This document shows, piece after piece, positions 1-6,667 of a stretch of DNA of 10,289 nucleotides. The DNA is from CAZPBO01 sp964584815 (GTDB lineage: Bacteria; Planctomycetota; SKW154). The translations under genes were made by a program, and so were the position numbers. Position 1 is the stretch's first letter; every line of letters starts with the position of its first letter. Location of the stretch: the NCBI GenBank assembly GCA_964584815.1, contig CAZPBO010000068.1, positions 1 through 10,289 of the forward strand, written 5' to 3'. The notes under the pieces are model-generated. The model saw only the letters and a list, made by a program, of their open reading frames with translations. It made no database searches and was not told where the DNA came from.

Positions 1-488
1 GCAACAGCAAATGGGCTGTCCTGCGGTCGTCGCATCCTGCGAGCAAGATTTGCCCTCACCACCTTCTGTCCAAAACTCACCCCCGAAACTGTTGCCACCA
101 CCTCACCGTCCACAACCAACTGACGGGTTTCGGGTTCCGTGCCGAAGATGTGAACGCCTTCAGGTAGGGGAACCTTCCTCATCCAGCCTTTTAAGGGGTC
201 GTGGTTGCCGCAGACGACGAAGACGGCAACTCCCGCATTGGTTGCCCGTGAGACGATGTCGCGGAAGCGGAGTTGCGCGGCAAGGGAGCCGTATTCGGAG
301 TCAAAGACATCGCCGGCGATAAGGATAGCCGCGGCGCCGTTTTTTAATGCCACATCAACCACCCGGGAAAAAGCGTTGAATGTCGCCTCGCGCAGCCGTA
401 GCGCCAGCCAAGGTGATGCCCCACTTATGCCGCTGAAAGGACTATCAAGGTGTAAATCCGCACAGTGCACAAAACAGAACTCCTCCAT
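1..488 (-). CDS. Metallophosphoesterase, YhaO/SbcD-type DNA exonuclease (3' end off window)
   Basis: This is the N-terminal 162 residues of a calcineurin-like metallophosphoesterase; the reading frame is open through the left edge. The metal-binding motifs are clear and in order: ADLHLDSPF at residues 10-18 (Asp11, His13), GDVFD at 59-63 and GNHD at 94-97. The opening FVHCADLHLDSPF is typical of the bacterial YhaO branch of the Mre11/SbcD family, Mn-dependent nucleases that process DNA ends with an SMC-like ATPase (YhaN/SbcC). The ATG at 488 is chosen because AGGAG lies 6 bases before it. The gene starts 32 bp after the coiled-coil/barrel gene on the same strand, so co-transcription is likely. 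By analogy a large SbcC/YhaN-like ATPase gene may follow beyond the left edge, but that cannot be seen here. The family call is firm; the exact substrate is not known. Confidence 0.9.
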   Translation of the reverse strand, partial: MEEFCFVHCADLHLDSPFSGISGASPWLALRLREATFNAFSRVVDVALKNGAAAILIAGDVFDSEYGSLAAQLRFRDIVSRATNAGVAVFVVCGNHDPLKGWMRKVPLPEGVHIFGTEPETRQLVVDGEVVATVSGVSFGQKVVRANLARRMRRPQDSPFAV

Positions 489-520
489 CCCCCACTCCTA
501 AGCCACACTCATCCGACTAA

Positions 521-2035
521 TCAGAACACCAGCAACAGACCAAGATAAGGACCGCTTGATGTCTGCTCAAAGCGGCTGTATTCTCCTGTGTCTGAGTCTT
601 CGTAGCGGAATTTGTGGACGGTGAAGATGTAGCCCGCCTCAAAAGAGAGGATGGAGGCGAGTTTGATGTTGACGAGAGCGGCACCTTCAAAGAAGTAAGG
701 GGAGTTGTAGTCGCCGTAGTTGAATGCACCGCTGGCAGCACGGGCGGTGAAACATATGTCGGTCGCAAAATAGTATCTGAACCACACCCCCCCAAACGGA
801 CAAACTGTTGTCAGCGATGCGTTGTCCTCCTCGCTGTCGGTGACATCGCGCAACCACGCATAGTAGTCCGCTATACGCACTCCTGCCGAAACGCCCACAT
901 CAAACCTTCTGTAACCGCTGCGGAAAAGGCTGCCGAAACCCAAATGGAGCGCGACCGTCCCCCATCTCCCTCTGAACCTGCCTTTAACATCGTGTCCAGA
1001 CTGGAGTGTTATGCTGCGAAACTGCGCATCCTCTGTCATCATAGTAGATACAGAGTAGGAAGTTTGAAAGAAGTCAAAGGAAAAACCAAATCGCCCCATA
1101 GCACGAAGTTCGGCGTGGACTCCGGCGGCGTTCGGGTCAAGGTCAAGAACCTGCGAGAGTGAAATAAGGGTTCCCGGGGTGGTGCCATTAGAGCAACGGA
1201 GCCAGAATGTGCCGAACGAGCCCCGAGCAGCCCCCAGAACCTGCAATTCTTCCATAAACTTACGCGCAAGTTTCGCCTCCGCCTTCTTTTTAGCGGCAAG
1301 TCTGCCCACCACCTCCTCCAGTTGCTCCTTCAATGAGTCCCGTTCCTCCGCCAACTTTGAGCACTTCTGGGAAAGGCTCTCCGCGGCTTTCCTCTGCTCC
1401 TCCAACTGTTTTCTCATCTCCTGAATCGTATCCGACTGCCCAGCCTGCGCTTTAGAAAGTTCGCCCTCCAACCACTTTATACGACGCCGCAACATCGCCG
1501 CCTCCGCCTTCTTCTGCGCCAGCAGCCCGCTCAACTCATCAGCCTGCTTGCGTAGAAGTCTATACTCCTGCGCCGTCTTCCGCAGTGTGGACAACTCCTT
1601 TTCCTGATTGTCCACCCTTTTCTGCAACACCGCAAGGCGTTGCTCTTTCTCGGACAACTGCTTTTTCAGCAAATCCAATTCTGCCTTTGTGGCACGCAGT
1701 TCCGCCTCACTGTCCTGAAATCTCTTCTCCCGTTTCCTCAACGACTCAACTATCTGTTTCTGCGTCTCCAACTGCTTCTGCAACACATCTTTGTCCCCTT
1801 TCAACTTGCTGATTGTCACATTGGCTTGCATCAGTCTTTGCTTTAGGTCATCCACCTTCAACGCCAGAGTCTGGTTCTCCGTTTTCAGAGCATCCTCCTG
1901 CTTTCTGCTTTTCTCCTGCATCTGCAGTTTCTCTTTGCGAAACTTATCATACTGCATATAAGCGATTGCGCCGAGGAGTCCTGCAGTCACAAACCCCACA
2001 AACGCCAGAACCCCCGCGACCGCCGAACCTCTCAT
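521..2035 (-). CDS. N-terminal membrane segment, long coiled coil and C-terminal beta-barrel-like domain; unknown envelope protein
   Basis: I do not recognise a named family for this 504-residue protein. Residues 1-25 form a hydrophobic segment (signal peptide or anchor; AIA at 23-25 could be a cleavage site). Residues about 28-267 are an almost uninterrupted heptad-rich coiled coil full of Lys, Glu, Gln and Leu, with no obvious globular insert. Residues about 272-504 change character completely. They show alternating hydrophobic/polar stretches rich in Gly, Phe and Tyr and end in GPYLGLLLVF with a C-terminal Phe, as in outer-membrane beta-barrels. An in-frame TTG at 2050 would add five residues, but it overlaps the GGGAGG ribosome binding site of the ATG at 2035, so the ATG is preferred. 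I infer an outer-membrane protein with a periplasmic rod, perhaps contacting peptidoglycan or the inner membrane. It diverges from the tungstate operon and precedes the metallophosphoesterase gene. Confidence 0.8.
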   Translation of the reverse strand: MRGSAVAGVLAFVGFVTAGLLGAIAYMQYDKFRKEKLQMQEKSRKQEDALKTENQTLALKVDDLKQRLMQANVTISKLKGDKDVLQKQLETQKQIVESLRKREKRFQDSEAELRATKAELDLLKKQLSEKEQRLAVLQKRVDNQEKELSTLRKTAQEYRLLRKQADELSGLLAQKKAEAAMLRRRIKWLEGELSKAQAGQSDTIQEMRKQLEEQRKAAESLSQKCSKLAEERDSLKEQLEEVVGRLAAKKKAEAKLARKFMEELQVLGAARGSFGTFWLRCSNGTTPGTLISLSQVLDLDPNAAGVHAELRAMGRFGFSFDFFQTSYSVSTMMTEDAQFRSITLQSGHDVKGRFRGRWGTVALHLGFGSLFRSGYRRFDVGVSAGVRIADYYAWLRDVTDSEEDNASLTTVCPFGGVWFRYYFATDICFTARAASGAFNYGDYNSPYFFEGAALVNIKLASILSFEAGYIFTVHKFRYEDSDTGEYSRFEQTSSGPYLGLLLVF

Positions 2036-2054
2036 ACCTTGCCCTCCCAAATCC

Positions 2055-2085
2055 GCTTAAGATATTCTACAAATATCACTTAAGC
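2055..2085. promoter_or_regulatory. Bulged inverted repeat upstream of the coiled-coil/barrel gene
   Basis: The arms GCTTAAG (2055-2061) and CTTAAGC (2079-2085) are perfect inverted repeats. Inside them ATATT (2062-2066) pairs with AATAT (2072-2076), leaving a 5-base loop and a 2-base bulge (2077-2078). It ends 20 bp from the ATG of the minus-strand gene, just before its ribosome binding site. On the minus strand a weak promoter can be read in the same place: TTGCTT at 2087-2082, a 17-bp spacer and TATCTT at 2064-2059. The dyad could therefore be an operator over that promoter, or a 5'-leader hairpin if transcription starts further upstream. The repeat is seen directly; its role is inferred. 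Confidence 0.45.
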
Positions 2086-2202
2086 AATCCATACAAAACT
2101 TGTCCTTTCAATGCTGCAAGTTACAAACTGTATGTTGCCACTGCGTCTGCTGAAATAGCAGCAAGGCAAAAGCGATTCTTTTGAGGCGAAACCGATTTCT
2201 TG

Positions 2203-2230
2203 TTGATGCAGATTCTTCGGGCGCGATAAT
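2203..2230 (+). promoter_or_regulatory. Candidate sigma70-like promoter of the wtp operon
   Basis: TTGATG at 2203-2208 (four of six matches to TTGACA) and GATAAT at 2225-2230 (five of six to TATAAT) are separated by 16 bp. Transcription would start near 2237, leaving a leader of about 30 bases that carries the strong AAGGAGG ribosome binding site at 2253-2259. It is the only well-spaced pair I found in front of wtpA. Confidence 0.55.
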
Positions 2231-2232
2231 TA

Positions 2233-2247
2233 GAACGAGCGTTCGTT
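2233..2247. promoter_or_regulatory. Palindromic candidate operator at the wtp transcription start
   Basis: GAACG-AG-CGTTC (2233-2244) is a perfect 5-2-5 dyad, overlapped by a second one, AACGA-GCGT-TCGTT (2234-2247). It sits three bases after the -10 box, on the expected start site, where a bound repressor would block initiation. The GAACG/CGTTC pattern resembles operators of TetR-type repressors more than the classical ModE site as I remember it. No regulator gene lies in this window. Confidence 0.45.
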
Positions 2248-2252
2248 AAAAT

Positions 2253-2259
2253 AAGGAGG
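2253..2259 (+). promoter_or_regulatory. Ribosome binding site fixing the TTG start of wtpA
   Basis: AAGGAGG lies 7 bases before the TTG at 2267. No ATG or GTG in frame nearby gives a plausible signal sequence, so this site is what decides the non-ATG start. Confidence 0.75.
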
Positions 2260-2266
2260 AATCACC

Positions 2267-3163
2267 TTGCGCCTTCTCCTCCTAGTGCTTTCCGCATCCC
2301 TGCTCCTGGGCTGTGGGGCGAAGGAGAAAGTGGTCGTTTTCTGTGCAGGTAGTTTGACAAAGCCGTTTGAGCGACTGGCGGAGGAATTTGAGGACAGATA
2401 TGGGGTGGGTGTGGAGATAGAGGCGAGTGGGAGCCGCGTTGTGGCGAAGAAGATAAGCGAGTTAGGCAGGCGTGCGGATGTAGTGGCGCTTGCCGACTGG
2501 CGTCTTTTTCCGCAACTTCTTTATCCCAAGCATTGCAGGTGGTTTGCGAAGTTCGCCGCCAACCGTCTGGTGCTTGCTTACACAGACAAATCCTATGCCG
2601 CAGACAGGGTAACATCACAGAACTGGACAGAAATTCTGAAGGACAAAAGAACACGCTGGGGGCATTCCGACCCAGATGCAGACCCTTGCGGATACCGTGC
2701 TCTTCTGGCGCTGCAGTTAGCGGAGAAGTTTTACAGAAAGCGCGGGCTTTATAACCTGTTGCTCAAGCATAAAGGGCGTGTTGTGCGTCCGAAATCGGTG
2801 GAGTTGGTTGTGCTCCTTCAAGCAGGGGAGTTGGACTACGCCTTTGAGTATTCAAGCGTTGCGGTGCAGCACAAGTTGAGGTTTGTTGAGTTGCCGGCGG
2901 AGATAAATCTGGGCGACCCTATGAAGGCGCAGTTTTACAGGCAGGCAAGACTCCGCTTGAGTGATGGGACAGAAGTTACAGGTGCGCCGATAGTTTATGG
3001 TGTGGGGGTGCCCCAAAACGCCCCTCATCCAGAACTGGCGTTAAAATTCGTGAAACTGCTTCTTTCGGAGACGGGACAGAAGATTCTTGCGGAATGCGGG
3101 CAGAGGAGCGTTGAGCCGCAGTTTGAGGGCAACGCGCCCAAAGAGTTGAGAAGCAGCAGGTAG
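2267..3163 (+). CDS. wtpA: Tungstate/molybdate ABC transporter, substrate-binding lipoprotein
   Basis: This 298-residue periplasmic receptor belongs to the WtpA/ModA family and binds tungstate or molybdate for the ABC importer encoded downstream. The start is a TTG with a near-ideal ribosome binding site. Residues 1-15 form a lipoprotein signal with lipobox LLGC, so Cys16 should be lipid-anchored. Family hallmarks follow: FCAGSLTKPF (25-34), EASGSR (52-57), the block RADVVALADWRLFPQLLYP (69-87), SDPDADPCGYR (134-144), GELDYAFEYSSVAVQH (187-202) and GAPIVYGVGVP (239-249). This pattern is the archaeal WtpA type rather than classical ModA. In that type the oxyanion gains two carboxylate ligands; my candidates here are Asp139 and Glu194, an inference from motif position. 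Porin, permease and ATPase genes follow in the same operon. Substrate preference (tungstate or molybdate) cannot be settled from sequence. Confidence 0.93.
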   Translation: MRLLLLVLSASLLLGCGAKEKVVVFCAGSLTKPFERLAEEFEDRYGVGVEIEASGSRVVAKKISELGRRADVVALADWRLFPQLLYPKHCRWFAKFAANRLVLAYTDKSYAADRVTSQNWTEILKDKRTRWGHSDPDADPCGYRALLALQLAEKFYRKRGLYNLLLKHKGRVVRPKSVELVVLLQAGELDYAFEYSSVAVQHKLRFVELPAEINLGDPMKAQFYRQARLRLSDGTEVTGAPIVYGVGVPQNAPHPELALKFVKLLLSETGQKILAECGQRSVEPQFEGNAPKELRSSR

Positions 3164-3183
3164 CACCCTGTAGGAGGAGTGTT

Positions 3184-4278
3184 ATGGGAATTGCGTTGGT
3201 CTGCTTGGTCCTTGCGGGGATGACGGTTTCGGCAAACCCCAGCAGGGGCACAGGAGTAAGGCTCAAAAGTGACGACTTAACGGTGATGCTGTTGGGGGAC
3301 TTTTGGGGAGCGTTCAGTTACGAGGACGCAGAAGATTCAGATGCGGTGGGTGAGTTTTCCTGTCGTCGTGCGCTGATAGGGCTTAAAATGCTTGTTCCTT
3401 CCGCCCACATTGCTATTTATGGAAGCCTTGTCGGCAAAAGCGGTGGGAATGTGCAGATAGAGGATATGTTTGTCGTCTATCGTTGGCAGCGTCTGAAAAG
3501 ATACAACCTTGCGGTAATTTTGGGTCAGGCGAAGGTTCCGTTTTCGTTCTTTGCGCTCTCATCAGCAAGGACAATCTATTTTACCGGGCGTCCTTCTGCT
3601 CTTTCGTATTTTCAGGATAGGGTGCTTCTTGCCTCATCCCGCGATGTGGGTCTGACTCTGCGGGGGGAGTATAGCAATTTCCGCGTTCAGGTCGGCTGCT
3701 ACAACGGTGGCGGGCGGAATTCCACAAATTCTGACAACAAGTTTCTGACAGTGGCGCGTTTTGAATTCGCCTATCCCTCCTTGCCGAAGAAGTATGTGGA
3801 GAACGACCTAACATATTACCAGAAGTTGCGTTTCACACTGGGAGTTGCGGGCGCCTACAACGCCGCCGCTTTTGATTTCAACTCCGACAACATTCCTGAC
3901 GACTCAAAAGGGGTGACTACTGACGCTGTCGTCAGATGGTCGTCTTTCTCCTTTATGGGTGGCTTGATTTACGCGACGCTTGAAAACGGACGCGCCTACG
4001 GCACAGGCTTTGCCCCCAGATACACCTACGGTTATGTTCTGCAGTTTGGATGGCTTTTGAGGAGTTATGTGACGGTGGCGGCGCGTTACTCTTATTATGA
4101 CCCCAATGTCCACTACCTTCACGACTGGTATCATCAAGAGGCGTTGGTGTTCAACTACCATTTTGCGGGGCTTGCCCGAACGCTGAAGATTGAAGTTTCC
4201 CGCACGACGACCAAAGCGGCTCCCAAAACCGACATCAAATCCTGGGGATTTGTGGTTCTTGTTCAGATTCTGTTTTGA
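3184..4278 (+). CDS. Outer-membrane porin, phosphate-selective OprP/OprO-like, within the tungstate operon
   Basis: This 364-residue secreted protein has the features of an outer-membrane beta-barrel. Residues 1-17 are a hydrophobic signal with a likely cut after TVSA, although the usual positive charge at the start is absent. Alternating amphipathic strands rich in Tyr, Phe and Gly run to the end, which is GFVVLVQILF with a terminal Phe. The stretch LGQAKVPFSFFALSSAR (113-129) followed by SRDVGLTLRGEYSNFRVQVGC (152-172) and YNGGGRN (173-179) resembles the conserved strands of OprP/OprO phosphate-selective porins. AGGAGG 6 bases before the ATG supports the start. It begins 20 bp after wtpA, and its stop overlaps or nearly touches wtpB. 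Its position between receptor and permease genes suggests it carries tungstate/molybdate across the outer membrane; that role is inference. The barrel assignment is firm, the porin subfamily less so. Confidence 0.82.
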   Translation: MGIALVCLVLAGMTVSANPSRGTGVRLKSDDLTVMLLGDFWGAFSYEDAEDSDAVGEFSCRRALIGLKMLVPSAHIAIYGSLVGKSGGNVQIEDMFVVYRWQRLKRYNLAVILGQAKVPFSFFALSSARTIYFTGRPSALSYFQDRVLLASSRDVGLTLRGEYSNFRVQVGCYNGGGRNSTNSDNKFLTVARFEFAYPSLPKKYVENDLTYYQKLRFTLGVAGAYNAAAFDFNSDNIPDDSKGVTTDAVVRWSSFSFMGGLIYATLENGRAYGTGFAPRYTYGYVLQFGWLLRSYVTVAARYSYYDPNVHYLHDWYHQEALVFNYHFAGLARTLKIEVSRTTTKAAPKTDIKSWGFVVLVQILF

Positions 4279-4292
4279 GGGAGAGTCTTTTT

Positions 4293-5063
4293 GTGAGCCG
4301 CTTTTTCTGGCTGGTGATGTGGTTTGCTGCTGGAACGCTTCTCGGCTTTGTTGTGATACCGACCATGCTTGTGATTGCGCGTTCTGGAGGCGCCACTTTT
4401 CAGGCTGCAGGTGAAAGTCAGGTATTATGGGCGCTTCTGAACTCGTTTATATGTGCGGGGGTGGCAGTGGTTCTGGCAGCCTTGTTCGGTGTTCCGCTTG
4501 CTTATATCCTCGCCACCAGGGCGATTGCGTTGAAGCGGTTGATAGAGGCGCTTGTGGATTTGCCGTTGGCGGTGCCCCATTCGGTTGCGGGTATTGCGCT
4601 GCTGTGGGCGCTGGGGAAGCCGGGTCTGGGGGGTATTGTTGGGTGGGACTTTGTTGGGAGTTATGCGGCGATAATAGCGGCGATGTTGTTTGTGAGTCTG
4701 CCGTATGCGGTGAACGGTGCGCGCGAGGGGTTTGGGTTGGTGAATCAGCGTCTGGGCGATGTGGCACGGGTTTTAGGTGCGAGTGAATGGCGCGTTTTTT
4801 GGGGTGTATATCTGCCGATAGCGCGCAGAGCCGTTCTGGCGGGACTGCTTCTGACATGGGCGAGGGCTGTGAGCGAGTTCGGCGCTGTTGTCATATTGGC
4901 GTATCATCCGATGACGGCGCCTGTTCTGATATGGCACCGATTTGAGACAGGCGGTTTGGCGGCGTCAGGTCCTGTGGCAGCGTTGCTTCTCCTCTGCTGT
5001 CTTGGTGTCTTCCTCGTTCTGCGTCTTGTTTTGTGGCGGAGAAAGCCAGATGTCCCTGCTTAG
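4293..5063 (+). CDS. wtpB: Tungstate/molybdate ABC transporter permease
   Basis: This 256-residue inner-membrane permease of the ModB/WtpB family forms the homodimeric channel of the importer. About six hydrophobic helices are visible, roughly at 7-27, 50-72, 89-109, 122-145, 181-204 and 226-246. The cytoplasmic EAA loop that docks on the ATPase is at about 157-179 (VARVLGASEWRVFWGVYLP), followed by the ModB-like SEFGAVVILA at 194-203. The GTG at 4293 is chosen because AGGGAG at 4278-4283 lies 9 bases upstream. A TTG at 4275 would add six residues and overlap the porin stop, but has no ribosome binding site. The 3' end overlaps wtpC by 14 bp, implying translational coupling. Sister families (sulfate CysT/W) share the fold; the neighbours decide the substrate. 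Confidence 0.9.
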   Translation: MSRFFWLVMWFAAGTLLGFVVIPTMLVIARSGGATFQAAGESQVLWALLNSFICAGVAVVLAALFGVPLAYILATRAIALKRLIEALVDLPLAVPHSVAGIALLWALGKPGLGGIVGWDFVGSYAAIIAAMLFVSLPYAVNGAREGFGLVNQRLGDVARVLGASEWRVFWGVYLPIARRAVLAGLLLTWARAVSEFGAVVILAYHPMTAPVLIWHRFETGGLAASGPVAALLLLCCLGVFLVLRLVLWRRKPDVPA

Positions 5064-6111
5064 GGTAGAAAATCTTTCGGTTGGGGTTGGCAAATTTTGT
5101 ATTGAGAACGCAACCCTTGATGTAGGCGCAGGCGAGGTGGTGGTCATTTTCGGACCAAGCGGTGCGGGAAAGACACTTTTGCTTGAGGCGATAGCGGGAC
5201 TTCACAGACCACACAGGGGCAGGATTCTGCTTGATGGGCGGGACATAACGGCATTGGCAGTTCAGAAGCGTGGTTTTGGATATGTGCCGCAGGACTATGC
5301 GTTGTTTCCCCACCTTGATGTGCTGGGGAACATCCTATTTGGCGTTCGCGCAAGGGGGATGAAGGTAAGGGACTCGGATGTGAAGCATCTTGTGGAGTTG
5401 CTTGGGATAGGGCATCTTTTAAGGCGGAAGGTATGGACGCTTTCGGGTGGTGAGTGTCAGAGGGTGTCGCTGGCGCGGGCGTTGATTGTGCGACCGAGGG
5501 TTCTGCTTCTGGACGAGCCTTTCGGGGCGTTGGATGTTGTTATGCGGCGCAAGTTGCGTGGAACACTGAAGAAAGCGCTTGTAGAACTGAAGCAAGCGGC
5601 GCTGCTTGTGACCCACGATTTGGAGGAAGCGGTGGTTTTGGGGCGGCGAATTGCCGTGATGCGGCAAGGAAAGATAGTGCAATTTGCGTCTGCAGAGGAT
5701 GTGCTGCGGATGCCGGCGGATGAGGCGGTCGCGCAGATGACAGGCGCCGAAAACCTCCTTAAAGGCAAGGTTGTAAGATTAGAGGAAGGGGTGATGTGTG
5801 TTGACTGCGGAGGAGTTGAGGTGCGGGCGTTGAGACAGGCGGCAGTTGGGGAGGATGTGGTTCTGCTTGTTCGGGCAGAGGACATCGTTGTGGATTTAAG
5901 GCGTGTTGAGGAGAGCAGTGCGTTGAACCAGATAGGGGTGGTTGTGGTGGATGTGAGGCGGCGCGGGGCGCTTGTGGATGTGGTGGGGAAAAGAGGGGAC
6001 TTGACGCTTGTGGCGGTGGTGACACCTGCGTCGGCGGAGCGTTTAGGACTTGAGGCGGGAAGGGAAGTTTTTTTCAGTTTCAAGGCGTCGGGGGCGCATC
6101 GTGTGGGGTAA
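5050..6111 (+). CDS. wtpC: Tungstate/molybdate ABC transporter ATP-binding protein
   Basis: This 353-residue ATPase powers the importer. All nucleotide-binding motifs are intact: Walker A GPSGAGKT (35-42), Q-loop YVPQDYALFP (78-87), signature LSGGECQRVSLARAL (131-145), Walker B VLLLDEPFGALD (151-162) and H-loop LLVTHD (185-190). The C-terminal 120 residues form a TOBE/MOP-like regulatory region. In ModC relatives such domains can bind the oxyanion and slow transport when the cell has enough, but whether this one does is unknown. The ATG at 5050 is chosen over upstream in-frame TTG codons because GGAG lies 8 bases before it and it starts the protein at the family-typical SLLRVENLSV. It overlaps wtpB by 14 bp. 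Its 3' end overlaps the convergent DUF366 gene by 32 bp. Confidence 0.93.
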   Translation: MSLLRVENLSVGVGKFCIENATLDVGAGEVVVIFGPSGAGKTLLLEAIAGLHRPHRGRILLDGRDITALAVQKRGFGYVPQDYALFPHLDVLGNILFGVRARGMKVRDSDVKHLVELLGIGHLLRRKVWTLSGGECQRVSLARALIVRPRVLLLDEPFGALDVVMRRKLRGTLKKALVELKQAALLVTHDLEEAVVLGRRIAVMRQGKIVQFASAEDVLRMPADEAVAQMTGAENLLKGKVVRLEEGVMCVDCGGVEVRALRQAAVGEDVVLLVRAEDIVVDLRRVEESSALNQIGVVVVDVRRRGALVDVVGKRGDLTLVAVVTPASAERLGLEAGREVFFSFKASGAHRVG

Positions 6112-6667
6112 CAGGGGAGACGGTGACGGCGGAATCAATCACATCGCCCACTTCATCAGCGTACCGCCGCAGGATGTCTTGTGCCAGTTCATCAGGTGTA
6201 ACACCGATTTCAGGGAGTGTTGCCGCATTGACAGGGCATCCTGTTTTGTCAATGTTGAGTCCAAGATGTATGAGGGCGGAAACAGGTGAGACGGTGGCGA
6301 CGGAGACGGAGAGTTTTGCGGCGCCGACGAACAGGTCATCACCGCGGCGGATGAGCCCTGCCACCCCCCGCGCCGACAGCGCCTCAAAGCAGCAGAAAAC
6401 AAGCAACCTCTGCAGAAGCGACGCCTCAAGCAGCCCTGCACCAAAATGCTCCGCGATGAAGTGAAGCATATCCTTTGCCACCACCACCCTGCCCGCCCGC
6501 GCATCGGTAACATCCACAACACTTGCGCCCTCTACACGGCAGGCACCCACAAACGCCACCACAGCATCACCCACAATGCCCGTCTGATAGTATACCCAGT
6601 GCGGGCGCAGTTGACTGCCATCATAGTTGATACGCTCTTTGAGCAGCATAAAGGACGGTTTTCTCAT
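6080..6667 (-). CDS. DUF366 family protein
   Basis: This 195-residue cytoplasmic protein matches the DUF366 family as I remember it. Conserved-looking blocks are KERINYDGSQLRPHWVY (10-26), GIVGDAVVAFVGAC (30-43), DMLHFIAEHF (66-75), LIRRGDDLFV (105-114) and KLSVSVATVSPVSALIHLGLN (118-138). The function of the family is unknown to me; the many conserved polar residues suggest an enzyme or ligand binder. There is no signal peptide or membrane helix. Its ATG overlaps the stop of the STAS gene (ATGA), so it is translationally coupled to that gene. Its last 32 bp are antisense to the end of wtpC. The C-terminal tail (about 181-195, Pro/Thr-rich) lies largely in that overlap and is probably dispensable. 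Assignment is from motif recall, not a search. Confidence 0.78.
   Translation of the reverse strand: MRKPSFMLLKERINYDGSQLRPHWVYYQTGIVGDAVVAFVGACRVEGASVVDVTDARAGRVVVAKDMLHFIAEHFGAGLLEASLLQRLLVFCCFEALSARGVAGLIRRGDDLFVGAAKLSVSVATVSPVSALIHLGLNIDKTGCPVNAATLPEIGVTPDELAQDILRRYADEVGDVIDSAVTVSPVTPHDAPPTP

Larger units (their letters stand above)
2036..2266. other. Divergent intergenic control region
   Basis: This 231-bp non-coding stretch separates the left-facing coiled-coil/barrel gene from the right-facing tungstate operon. It is noticeably more AT-rich than the genes. It holds a right-facing promoter (2203-2230), a dyad over the expected start site (2233-2247), three GATT(T)CTT repeats (2174-2217) and a bulged inverted repeat (2055-2085) next to the left-facing gene. 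I see no small gene or RNA gene in it. Confidence 0.75.

Noticed and set aside
614..1162. 182-codon plus-strand frame opposite the coiled-coil/barrel gene
   Set aside because: No recognisable motif and no ribosome binding site; the opposite strand gives the coherent beta-barrel-like domain.
4942..5049. Upstream TTG start for the ATPase gene
   Set aside because: The extra residues overlap the permease gene and precede the family-typical start; the ATG at 5050 has its own ribosome binding site.
5457..6083. 208-codon open frame on the minus strand opposite wtpC
   Set aside because: Its product is a low-complexity Ser/Thr/Arg string lying antisense to the intact ABC ATPase motifs.
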